Below are positions 12,081-23,128 of a stretch of DNA of 64,000 bases, one piece after another; the stretch's first letter is position 1; every line of letters starts with the position of its first letter. Below the pieces are notes generated by a model. It made no database searches. It had not been told where the DNA came from and was given only the letters and a program-made list of their open reading frames with translations. A program made the position numbers and the translations under genes. The stretch lies in assembly GCF_052857255.1 (NCBI RefSeq), contig NC_135502.1, positions 155,916,599-155,980,598 of the forward strand, read 5' to 3'. The stretch comes from Amblyomma americanum. Lineage: Eukaryota > Arthropoda > Arachnida > Ixodida > Ixodidae.

Positions 12081-15000
12081 TCACAGCTGTTGAAGAAGCA
12101 GAGAGATCCATATCTTCCTCTTTTTTGCATCAGGCAAATGAGGGCACTTCGTTTTTCTTGTTCATAAATTTGAAAAAGGGCCTCATGACAAAGGTCTTTG
12201 GTTAGATTTCTCCAAAGAACCCGTTTTGAAAACTTGAAATTCGGCTTTTCTCAGGCACACTGGCAAACTACAATACCATAGTCAGCTGAGGCTAATATCT
12301 CTAATTGCATATTCACTTCACGTCAAAGATGGATACATTTGAAATAATGAATACACATGCAGATATAACGAAAACTGTGAGTGAAAGCATGAGGTTTTTG
12401 GGGAAGTGCGCATCCTGATTGCTTTTGGGCAAGTGTTGTCCTTTTTAAGACGTTAGCATTGTTGTTCCTTGCTCGCTAATTTGTGCATTGAATACTATGT
12501 ACAGAGAGGCATCTGCATTGATTTAAATTTGGTACCCATCCTTAGCTACTTTCTATTTGCACAAAATGACAGACAGCTGTAAAGACTTTCATGCACACAG
12601 TGGTGTCTGTTCCAGCGCATTTTGTCTGTTTCATGGTCTTGTGGTTTTTGCTGTTTACTGTTATGAGGAGTGAATTATTGCAAAGAATCGTAATGGCTGG
12701 GTTCTCAGGAAATGGTTTTTTGCAAGCCTCTACGAAAGCCATTTTTTTCAAAAGCTGATGGCTCAAATGTATTGTGAACCTCATAATTGGTGTTGTGTTC
12801 CTACAGAATGAGGATTCTTTTTATGCTTATCAGACGAAAACGTCCGCAATATGCAGAGGTACATTGTGTGCAATTTTTCATGAAAAAAACGTATGTTCTT
12901 TTACTCACCCAAACACCACTCTCATTCTAAGCGACATTCTTTGTATGCAAGCTATACGTAATATACGTAAAGGAAGGTCTTGTATATGACACTTAATTCT
13001 TTGGCACCTGCACTGCCATATCTGCAGCGAGCATTGTGGGCAGAAGCTGCACAAAAAGACGCATGTGCATATACTACGAAAACGACACAATTGCAATGCA
13101 GATTATTTGCGCTTTAGATCAAATGACTTTCGAGTGAACGGAGGCAGTCTGCTTACACATTACGGAACCTTTACTAGGAACACAGCAGAAGTATTCGTTG
13201 CCAAATATTAATTTTTTTTTCGTGCTTAGCATCACGTAACTTTTCGTTACCAAGAATACAACAATCGTCATACGGAGTCGCCGTTTCTGACATATAGTCC
13301 GTAGCTCGTGTTAAAGAAAGCCCTCTACAAACGCATTATTAGTGGGGTTCTGTGTACAGCGGAGCATTTTTTAGAGTCTAGGCCAAAGTACCTAAGTTGT
13401 CGAGGTTTTTAATGTCATAAATAGCTTTGTTTTTTCACAGTAATTTGGGGTAATTTGTATTGAAGGCCCTTGAATACATTGTTTGCTTATGAAAACCACG
13501 TTTATCGAATGAAAGATCGGAAGTTTTTACGAATCGCAATTCTACTCGTTTCTAAGCTTCTTTTTTGCGCGAAGCTTTAATACCAAGGGGTCGGAATTTG
13601 TGCATTGAGTAGCGCATCGCGTCATTTCAAGCTAGCGCAGACAAGCACGAGCGGGCCACATGATATCGACTCACGCCGACCAGTCTACATTATTGCTTAT
13701 AAAGAGTAGGGTATTGCTTGCTCTGCTAGCGAATTATTGTATTGTAATGATGAATGCTGTAGCTTGGACATGAGTTTTCCTCCTTTGTTTGCCACACTAT
13801 GCTATATGAAGCACTCAAAGTGCGCCTTGTTCATGCTCATTTTAGTTATTGATTCTTAATAATGCGAGAGCAATACTAGGCTATGTCGGCAGCTGAGGTT
13901 TCTGCAAAACGTGGACACAAAATCTGGAAGCAAAGTGTATGTCATGGTTGAATGTGCATGTAAGTTGGAATATATATATATAGAGTCAGATAATGGTCAT
14001 ATTAGCCATTATAATTGTCATGAGTCCGAATTGATGAGTCATGACTGAAATCATAATAATGTCGTCATGACCTGAATTATTGTCTGAGGAAGCAATTGAT
14101 TCGTGGCCTTGAAAGTCTTATATCATGATCATCAATCATGGACACAAAATGGGTCACAGAAAGTGCTGAATCATTGGCCAAAAAATGCGCCACAAAAATA
14201 TGGTGAGTCATATGTCATAAAAGGTGCTGAGTTGTGGTTCGTAAAAGGCTACTGCGCCCTATCTCTTCATCAAAAACATTTCCTTTTCCTCAAAAAAACA
14301 TAAGCAGACTAGGTGCCCCAAGAATGTTTTATACTTTTCTAGTAACACTTTTATCTGAGCTTAAACAAACGAGGCACACAACCGCAGACGCAACGCTAAT
14401 GTTTGGATCTGCTCTGGCCAAATCCATGTACAAGCTCCACGTTTTCCTCTTTCAACATTTGGTGCGCTGAACATGAAGCTAGCTCTTCATTCGGGCTTTT
14501 CCTTTTGCACTCACCCAATCATTTGGCATTTTCGCATAGTTGTTTCTTAGTCTATATTCAGCTTCTCAAGTGCCTATGACACATCCGCGAAGCCTCTTTC
14601 TTGAATCAGCGCAGGCCCTCAACAGGTAAGGCGCTATTTATTTATTTCTGACTTTATGTATACTGACCTTCAATAACCTGTTTTCCTCTCGCACCTAGCT
14701 ATAAGCAGCGCTCATCCACACTCCCTACATTTTGCTCTACCCGTTGTTTAGCTGCTCTTTCTGTTTCTACAAGGATCATCCGAATAATATAATGAACCTA
14801 TCCCCTCATCTTCTTCTCCCTTCCTCGGCACTCAAAGCATCGCTTGCGACCGGACAGGCAGGGAAAAGCCACACAGCCAGCGCGCCGAGGAAGCAAGCAC
14901 GCGCAAGCTGACGCCGTTCGTATTCTCCTCATGCGAAATTCCTCATCTGATACGTTTGGAGTAATTAAGCAGCCTGGCCTGCATGATTCTATTTGTCAGT

Positions 15001-15720
15001 ACCACCGTACTTTTTTTTATCTTAAATTACGTTCGGGAAAGAGAATGCTTCTTGGAGTAATTGCTGCCTGACTAAGAACCGACATTTTTTTTCTCCAAAC
15101 GGAAAAGAGAAAGCGACAAAGCACTGGGGCTTCTGCGTGCCTCGTCTCATTGGGAATTGTAGAGCTTAACATCGTGCGCAAAGTAGTGCAGTCTGAATGG
15201 TGAGAACTTTATTTTTCATATTTAGTGAATTTGATTTACCGAGCACTGACTGCCTTTTCAATCAGAGAGGTTTAGTGATTTATGGCCTGCCTCATGATGC
15301 ATTCATGAAGACATTGTCCGTGAATCGTTTGTGCAAGATGAGAATCAGAAGCGCTTATTCTTTCACTGCAGCAGGCCTGCGAGGGTATGTGTATAATTTC
15401 CGTACCGTGTTTCTTTGTCTTGGCCGCTTGCAGGTGTACCAGAAAAAAAACAGCATTTTTTTTGTTCCAACAACTTTTGTCCCGCGGAGGCTCAACATTA
15501 AACACCCATGTACTGTCAAAATAGTGTTTTGGTGTAGTTTTGAAGTAAGATTTCCGCCTGGCATGTTACATGTATGCAAAGCGATTTTGATATAGTGCTT
15601 CCATTGTTGAAAAAAGCGTACTAAGTCTTCTGCATACAGCACACGTCGCAAAACTGAGCAAGCCGTCTCTGGATGCAATATTTTATCCCATGGAGAAAAC
15701 AATTGGACGACGCTTAAGCT
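12081..15720. other. Intergenic sequence, nothing recognised
   Basis: AT-rich unique-looking DNA. Frames are short (at most about 130 codons), on both strands, and show no family resemblance. Small points only: a short TA run at 13972-13982, and scattered TCATGA-type palindromic words at 14000-14150. The longest frames (15197-15595 plus and 15355-15702 minus) overlap each other antiparallel and look like chance. Confidence 0.5.
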
Positions 15721-15729
15721 TCGCCTTTA

Positions 15730-16440
15730 AGAGTGGAACGCGACTGCGTGTTTCAGCACTGTCAGGGAATCCACGGACCGCCATCGCCCGTTCGGAACGA
15801 CGCCTTGCCAGTTAGACGAATCGCCCTGCTACGTACGGTGAAACGCACGCGCGGAGCTGCAAACCACGTAGAAGTGCTGCCAGGCGCGTTGCCGAAACGC
15901 GGAGGGCTCAAGTTGCAGTCGTAGTTCGTCGGCACATCGTTCTCAACAAACCCGATGCCACGAACGCCAGCATAGCTTCCACGCTGAACGAACGGGCAGC
16001 AAGCCGCAAGCTTCGTGGTGAACGAGCCTAGGATATATGCTGCGTTGTGCGCCGCTCGCCGCGTGATTCCTGTGTGCCCGCACGGCCCCACTGAACCCGA
16101 ACGAGACGAGCGGGAGGCGCTGCAGCCGCGCGCAATCTGTTGGGACAGTGGCGTACATTGCTAGGAGGAGGAGGAAGAGGAGGAGTAGGAGGAGGAGAAA
16201 GAGAAGGAGAGATTTTTCGCTCCTCTCTGCGCCCGAACGAGACGTGCGGGAGGCGCTGCAGCCGCGCGCTATCTGTTGGGGCAGTGGGGTACATTGCGAG
16301 GAGGAGGAGGAGGAGGAGGAGATTTTTTCGCTCACTGTTAACGCCGCCGACGCCCACACCGGCTTTTCTGCGACACGAGTTACTTAATGCTGTCGCGTTA
16401 AAATGTTTTCTAAGTTGTATTGATATCCGTAGAGAGATGT
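15730..16440. repeat. GC-rich block with two 136-bp tandem units containing (GGA)n
   Basis: The unit starting CCCGAACGAGACGAGCGGGA at 16096 returns at 16232 as CCCGAACGAGACGTGCGGGA. Each unit runs through GCGCTGCAGCCGCGCGC, a GTACATTGC word, and a purine-rich (GGA)n tract at about 16160-16212 and 16298-16322. The surrounding GC-rich sequence contrasts sharply with the AT-rich flanks. Glu/Arg-rich or Leu/Ser-rich frames across it are consequences of the GGA tract. It could be the 5' region of a mobile element, but I found no convincing ends. Confidence 0.6.
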
Positions 16441-16924
16441 CACCGTGTGATTTTTTTTTATAAAAGTGCAAGAAATCCACTTGTAAATTAGAGACGTAAA
16501 TTTCATGTCAGAATCAGTGCCGTTCTCGAGGAATGAACGTTCTAAGCTCTGTGAAGTGCATGCATATCAGAAGTAATCCCCAAAGCTTTCGTCACTGCGA
16601 ACAGTGGGTGTACCTGGCTATAAGATATGCGCATTGAGTGATGACACATATTTCTTGCAGCTGCTCCAGCTCCTTCCGTGTCTTGTCGGAGAGCTGTAAA
16701 GCAACACAGTGAATTGCCGACAGCGATAAGGCGTTTCTAAGGCGTGCGACTACCATGGAAGCATCGCATGAAACTACAGTCAATTTTTGTGGCCATTCGT
16801 CTTATTCGAAGCCGTTGTTTTCGCATGTGTGTTCAAAGTAGACGAAAAAAGTGTTCTGTCCGCGACCACTCTAAACGGCTGCAGAAGGCCTTTCGTTTTG
16901 ACAGCAGATGGACATTTTGGTCTT

Positions 16925-17840
16925 CAGTTTGGCAGCTGTGCATGCGGTTTTCACAACGCTCGTCCAAGTTCTTTCTTGTACAGGTGCAGAGCGCATAATT
17001 CCTTCGGCGCGATTCGTGTGCTTCTGCATGGGTACAAGCTGCGCTGGGAAACAAGGCGTCTGACAAGCTAAAGCCTTGATTGCGACAAGCATCGTTGTGC
17101 TGTTATCTTCTGGGATCAGCTGGTGAACGTCGAAGCTGCCACGCCTGCGCCATGTCCTACCAAGCCAGAGACCGCGACTACATATGCGGGACGCTTTCGC
17201 GCGCTCTCCCCAGTTCGGTAGCAGTGCATGCGGTTTTCACAACGCTCATACAAGTTCTTTCTCCTACAGGTGCGGAGCGCATACTTTCTTCGCGCGATCC
17301 ATTGGATTCTGTGTGGGTATAAGCTGCGCTGGGAAAGACGGTGTCTTACAAGGGAAAGCGTCGATTGCGACGAGCATCGTTACGCCGTTATCCTGTGGGA
17401 TCAGCTGGTGAACGTCGACGTTTGCACGCCTGCGCCGTGTCCTACCGAGCCAGATACCGCGCCTACAGATGCGGGACGCTTTCGCGCGCTCTCCTCAGTT
17501 CGGCAGCAGTGCATGCAGTTTTTACAACGCTCATCCAAGTTCTTTCTCGTGCAGGTGCGGAGAGCATACTTTCTTCGGCGCGATCCGTTGGACTCTGCGT
17601 GGGTACAAGCTGCGCTGGGAAAGAAGGTGTCTTACAAGATCAAGCGTCGATTGCGGCGAGCATCGTTGCGCCGTTATCCTCTGGGATCAGCTGGTGAACG
17701 TCGACGTTTCCACGCCTGCGCCACCGAGCCAGAGACCGCGCCTACACATGCGGGACGCTTTCTCGCGCTGTCCTCAGTTCGGCAGCAGTGCATGCGGTTT
17801 TTACAACGCTCATCCATGTTCTTTCTCGTACAGGTAAGGA
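16925..17840. repeat. ~285-bp tandem array, 3.2 units, just 5' of a LINE ORF1
   Basis: Units begin with the CAGTTCGGCAGCAGTGCATG word at 16925 (diverged), 17211, 17496 and 17775, giving periods of 286, 285 and 279 bp. Each contains CAACGCTCATCCAAGTTCTT, a pyrimidine-rich run ending TACAGGTGCGG, a GTACAAGCTGCGCTGGGAAA word and a GGGATCAGCTGGTGAACGTC word. The last unit runs into TACAGGTAAGG at 17830-17840, which looks like a splice donor. LINE ORF1 starts at 17928. Arg-rich frames across the array are probably not translated. I read the array as possible tandem 5' promoter monomers of the LINE, as in mouse L1. That is inference from position. Confidence 0.8.
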
Positions 17841-17927
17841 CTATTTTCCTCATTTTTATTATCTTACTGTTGCTGCGCGCACTTCTGCCATAGAACTGTC
17901 CTAGTGTTTTGAATCAGTTAGTTGTCA

Positions 17928-18560
17928 TGCCAAAGGTGAAGGAGCTTAGTAAGACGCTTGTAGATTTTAAACAGGAAATTCGCGCTGAAGATTGCTCCTT
18001 CAAACAGTGTACATTATTGTAATGAATCTTGTGACAGTGTCAACACACTCTCCGTAGAAAAAAAGGCTCTACGTGAGGAACCTGCAGCGATGCGCAAATG
18101 CAGCCAAGAACTCGCTGCAGATAATCAGAATCCGCACATGCGAATCACTGAATTGGAACTGTACTCACGGCCAAATAACCTTGATATTAAGGGTGTGCCT
18201 GATAGCGACGTTTTTGACAATGTGCAGAAGATTTTTGAAAAGGTATGGGAGCTGGTAACTCAGGAAGATGTTGACATTTGCCACAGAGTACCAACCAACA
18301 ATTCTGATGTAAAGAACTTGTCGTACGCTTTGTGCGACGTGACAAGCGAAATGCGGTATTAGCTAAAGCCAGGAAGGCACGTTTTTCCACTCAAGACATT
18401 GGTTTCAAAACCGATGCTTCTGCATTTGTCAATGAACATCTGACTATGCAGGCCAAACACCTTTTGGTAGCCGCAGTAGCACAGAAACGAAAGCCAGGTT
18501 GAAATTTGTGTGAACACAAAGCGGAAAATTTGTTCTAAGAAGGCAGGTTCACCAGGCATG
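17928..18560 (+). pseudogene. LINE ORF1 (RNA-binding chaperone-like), frameshifted
   Basis: Reading starts at ATG 17928 (MPKVKELSKTLVDFKQEIRA). After a stop and frame change it continues at about 18073-18362 with a coiled-coil-like stretch and ITELELYSRPNNLDIKGVP. The (E)LE-YSR-NNL-I-G-P signature marks the start of the RNA-recognition fold in ORF1 proteins of CR1/L2/Jockey-group LINEs. DVDICHRVPTN follows, then another break at the stop of 18360. ORF1 proteins coat LINE RNA. At least two disruptions make this copy inactive. It lies 88 bp after the 285-bp array and about 50 bp before the ORF2 traces. Confidence 0.7.
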
Positions 18561-18613
18561 GTAAGAATCACCTGCCAAGAAGATTTGAACAAAATGCAAT
18601 AGTAGGACTTGCA

Positions 18614-19815
18614 ATGCTTCACCAAACTCACTTTCGCACTAACCGCTATATGGCTACCTCTCCAAAGTGTAAATACTATGATCTTGACAATTTCAACAAT
18701 TCATTTAAACTACGCTCACACTACTTCAGGGCAATTCACCCAAATGCTCGAAGCATTAAAAATGAAATGCGCGATCTGCGCATGTTCTTCGATGACTTAT
18801 CGGATAAATTTGATGCTATATTATTCATAGAATCCTGGTTTTCTGTAACTGATGATCCAACGACAATACCAGATTATATTTATCACGGCATCATGTGGCC
18901 CGCAAACAGACGCGGTGGAATTGCTATGTTCATCAGTGCCTCACTTACCTGTAAAATTTTCGACGAATTAACATCCGTTACACCCAGTGTTGAGTGCCTT
19001 GTGCTAAGGTTGAAAAATATTCTTATAGCAGCTGTATATAGGCCGCCATTAGGATACAAGTCCAAATTTTTTGAATTCATGAAAAGTTTTCTGTCAAGCC
19101 TTCATTCAATGCAAAAGCATTCTTAGTTATAGGTGATGTGAATACCAATATGCTCAGTGAAGATTCTTCTTCGGACCACCCAGAGACCTGCTTTAAACTT
19201 TCGCTTGTTCAATTATTTCTTTGCCCTCCGTTGTCACCGATACCAGTGCCACACTTCTCGATATCTGCTTTACCAATGTACCTTGTGACCAGCGCTTATT
19301 AGGTGTGCTTTCCCTGGATATCAGTGACCACCTCCCGGTGTTTACATGTTTGCCGACAGTGATTACCAAACAGAAAGTCATTTATAGCTCTACTTATCAT
19401 GACATAAGCTCTGCTTCGCTCGAAACATTTTACACTGCGGTACAAGATATTCACTGGGAAACTATCTATGCCAAATGCGATCCAAGTCAAGCGTATCGTC
19501 TTTTCCTCATCAAATTTAAGGCCTATGAAAAACGCTTTCCTCATGTGAAGAATTTTAACCGAAGAAAAAAATATCCAAGCCTTGGATTACGACCACGTTG
19601 TGCAAGAGAATAAAAGTAAAAAAAAAAACAAAATGTACCACGCTTTCCTGAAATCACGTGACACTATTCAACTTAAACATTTCAAGGCATTTCGTAACAA
19701 ACTAAATGCCGATTTAAGGGAGGCAAAAATCTACACCTGTAACTGTCTATTTGCTGAAATATATATTAACTCAAGAAAGCTATGGCAAGAAATCAATAAT
19801 TTAATTATTAAATAA
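18614..19815 (+). pseudogene. LINE ORF2 endonuclease part; RT missing
   Basis: Frame 18614-19126 has the endonuclease opening (FRAIHPNARSIKNEM), an acidic catalytic position in LFIESWF and AVYRPPLGYKSKFFEF. A frame change near 19125 leads to the next part, where 19221-19613 carries LLDICFTNVP and SDHLPVF, the terminal His-containing motif of APE-type LINE endonucleases. A third piece at 19582-19815 (YHAFLKSRD...FRNKLNADLREAK) is the linker before the RT. The element stops near 19815, before any RT motif or tail. LINE copies are usually 5'-truncated, so keeping the 5' half and losing the 3' half points to later deletion or rearrangement. Confidence 0.8.
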
Positions 19816-22800
19816 ATGGCACTAACAATAAAAACTGACACCACTACTCGACCGACGGAAGACTGATTGGTTTTCAATAGATTATCTTTTGTTTGCATCA
19901 TAATGCGCTGGCGTGTTCTGGTTTTTATATATATTGAACTGAAATATACTTTATAGCAATATTACTTCATAACTCTTCAGGAAGTGTGAACACTCAACTT
20001 AATAAGTTTAAGGTTCATATTCATTTTTGACATCTGCTGTATGTATCGTTCTTTAGGAAGTGTAAGCACTGCATTTTATCGAGATATAAGCTTCATCTTC
20101 ATATATTTTGTTTGTGCTGTGAAGTCCACTGCGTGATGCTGCCTGGGTGCCCCCAGGACTCAGTCAAGCTGTCTGTGACAGGTTTTTGCCCTAGGAACCA
20201 CAACTTGTAGGTTGGAAATAAAGTTTTTGGGCTCTCTACCTGAAGGAACAATGCGCCCCGTAGAAATCGAAGAGGTTCTGTCTCGAGTGTCTTCATCCGC
20301 AGTTATGTTCTCATTTTTCGGCTCCCTGTTTTCTATCGAGCTGCGCTTTCTGGGCTTTCCGCTCGGGCTGTACAATTCGCTGCTTTTTATCTTTGCTCCC
20401 TTTCCTTTCAAAAACTGTTTCTCAAGCCTCATAGGCTTCTTCCTCGGTCACCTTCTCTGCCTCAATTAGCTCCAAAATTTTCCTTTTGCGGTATGCTCAG
20501 CCAACTGCAATAACAAGCTCCCGGCGGACTTTAATAAGGTCTTGAACTTTAAGCTTTTCAATTATGACTTGACACTATCTGCCGTTTGAACTCAGCGAAA
20601 TTTAATACACAGCACACCAAATTCTGGGCCCGAAGAACATTTAAAGCAATAATTTATACACACCAAGCTCAACTCTTTGCGCTAGAGAAATCTGGAAAAT
20701 CGAGAAGCAAACACGCGGCACTCAGAATTGCTGACACCGGCTGATCCCACCCCTGCCACGACAACTACAGTGTGGTGTCGACCCCAAGTCAGAAAGACGA
20801 AGAGCTTTCTACAAAACATTGTCGACAAGATAGAGCTGATACCTGGTAATGGAAGTACTTTAAAAGTTTCCACCACATTGCCCCTATGTTTTCACGTACA
20901 TTACGTAGCCGTGATTGAGGGTGAGGAGTATTGATGGGAGACTTTGTGTGTTTGTTGAATCCCAACTTCTGGGAAAATATTGTGGCGTCGATCGCGGTCT
21001 GCCGCTAAGAAGATGGCCGCGGAGTCAAGCACCGTCCCTGGAGCGAACCAAACGGAGCACCGAAGCCGGAATGCCTGGTGCAAACAAAGTTCGTGTGGGC
21101 CCGTCGTCCACTGCTCATATTCTTTTCTCGGTTGAAATCGCACAGAAGCCATTAAACCACGAAGCGTAGGCTGGAGTTGATTCGCTTTGAAAGGGCTGTT
21201 CATTGCAGCTTTGTGCGAAACACTTTTTTCCATAGTCGACGTGGAAATTCCTCTTCGGATACCCCGAGCCATAGCTGTAATACTACTTATAGGAGCAATA
21301 ATAGGAGTAGTGTGAGAGGAAGAGGAAGAAGTGGAAAGGCAGGGAGGTTAACCGGAAGAATAATCGGTTTGCCACCGTACACGGGGGGAAAGGGATGAGT
21401 GGATAAAACATGAAACAGAAAGGAGGGTCACTAAGAAAATCAGCGTCCCTAAAAGTCACAGCCTATAGAGCAGGCTGTGAAAATATTAGTGGTAAGAGCA
21501 GTAGTAGTGGCGGTGGTAGTAGTATTAGTTGTAGGAGTAGCAAATGTACTAGTAGTTGTAGTGATAGCATATATTGTGGTAATAGTAGTGCTAGTGGCAA
21601 TAATACTGGCAGTATTAGCAGTACTGTCAGTCTCAACAGCACGAGTACTATTAATAGTGGCAGACATAGCAGTGGTAGTTGTAGTAGTGCTAGTCGTAAA
21701 AGTGGGCGTCACCGGTAGGCGCCTTGCTTTTGACCACTAGGAGCGCGGCTACCAAGGAAGGAAGAGAGTTTTACTAGAATGACGAAATGCGTAGCCGGTG
21801 AGTGATTACTCCCGGAACCATCATGATAGTGCTTATCGGGAAAGGGGATGGTATTGGGAGAACAGAGAATTCCCCAAACAAAAAATGGCTGCCGTGGAAC
21901 GAAAGCAGCCACCAGGACGGCGGCTCCCATACCATGCTTACTGTGTAAGGGGACGACGTGTGGAGGGGTGGCCGAATACAACGGGAACCATCTGGAGGGT
22001 AGTTATTCTGGGATGAATAGTGGCAAGCAGGAAAAGGTGATGGCCAGAGTGCAAGAATGTTGTACAGGTGAGTGGTTCAAACGGCGTGCAGGCTCAAAGT
22101 TGTTGTCTTGGAACAATGGGGAGGACGCGGCGAGAGCATGCGAAATCCTAACAAGAGTGTAGTTGAAATGGCACAAGAACACAAAACTGGGCAAGTTCGA
22201 ATAGATTCATCTTTAAGCCGCGCGAAACACAAAACGTAGTTCTCCTGTCGTCTCGTTTTTCTTTCACTATGATTCGCGCTGCTTAATGATGAATTGCAAT
22301 GGCAATCGTCTAGAAGGTGGTTAGCGTGCAAGGAAGAGGGCGCGTCGCCAGAGAACGAATGCTTAATCGAAACGAGGTTTCCGTGGAAGCAGCAGGGTGT
22401 GGCAGGGGCAGATGAATCCGCCACCAGAGAATGGTTACCGTGGAAGCAGCGGACGGCGCTTGCGTTGGGAGCCACCCGCAGGGTGATAACCCTGGAAAGA
22501 CGTAGATGGGGGTAACCGTAATAAAAGAACGCAATGGCGAGAAGATAGTATGAGTACCAGAGTGGTGGCTGGTGCGAAAAAAGAAAGAGCATGCCGATAG
22601 CTGAGAAATCTGCCACGACCCATGTGCGGCGGCTTCTGCTAAACACAGCTTCCGGGCAAGGGCCTGCAGTGGTGCCAATTGACTATAGCACCAGACTGGA
22701 GGGGAAAGCTCTTCAGTGATTCCGTGGGAGACGCACGAGTTTTCGCTCGAACATCTACGATTTCATTTTAAAAAATTTGCAGTTCTTATTGGACGGTTAA

Positions 22801-23045
22801 CAGCAACTTTCCTCGATATTGCTAAGGATAAATACTTTCTCTCATTTGACAGCTTTTAAATTTCCACGCAACAGCAAAAGCAGGCCTCCCCAAAAAAATT
22901 AACAAAAATTACTAGTTTCTACTTTCCAAAATTTTTAAGGAGCTATATATAGGCGTTTTATCTTCGAATTATACATAAACAAATTGTGAGTACGGAGATT
23001 TGTGTTCCTTAAATCGTTTTTCCTCAAGACCCATCATTTCTCCTT
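19816..23045. other. Unassigned stretch
   Basis: No recognisable gene. Minus-strand frame 20160-20432 is Lys/Glu-rich (REPKNENITADEDTRD) with a vague resemblance to retroelement gag charged regions. That is too weak for a call. Antiparallel frames at 22077-22678 are mutually exclusive and unrecognised. Within 22375-22445 the word CCGTGGAAGCAGC occurs twice about 60 bp apart. The 21330-21410 segment is purine-rich. Confidence 0.4.
21477..21715. repeat. Imperfect AGT/TAG/GGT trinucleotide-like tract
   Basis: About 240 bp dominated by AGTAGTAGTGG-type trinucleotides with many substitutions. It gives a Ser/Gly-rich plus frame, a Val/Ile-rich plus frame and a Thr-rich minus frame. The biased peptides on both strands are expected from a decayed trinucleotide microsatellite. 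No coding function is implied. Confidence 0.8.
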
Positions 23046-23128
23046 ATCATCATCATAAACCTGACTACACCGATTGCAGGGTGAAAGCTGCTCCCGTATC
23101 ATCATCATCATCATCATCATCAGCCCTA

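Noticed and set aside
16028..16480. Leu/Ser-rich secreted or membrane protein frames
   Set aside because: They are produced by the (GGA)n tract read on the complementary strand.
17228..17893. 221-codon Arg/Ala-rich frame as a gene
   Set aside because: It is the translation of the ~285-bp tandem array. Comparable frames exist in the other phases.
21449..21740. Thr-, Ser- and Val-rich frames
   Set aside because: All derive from the decayed trinucleotide-like tract, and each strand gives an equally long biased frame.
22077..22678. 189-codon minus frame as a gene
   Set aside because: Overlaps other long frames on both strands and shows no recognisable motif or family.
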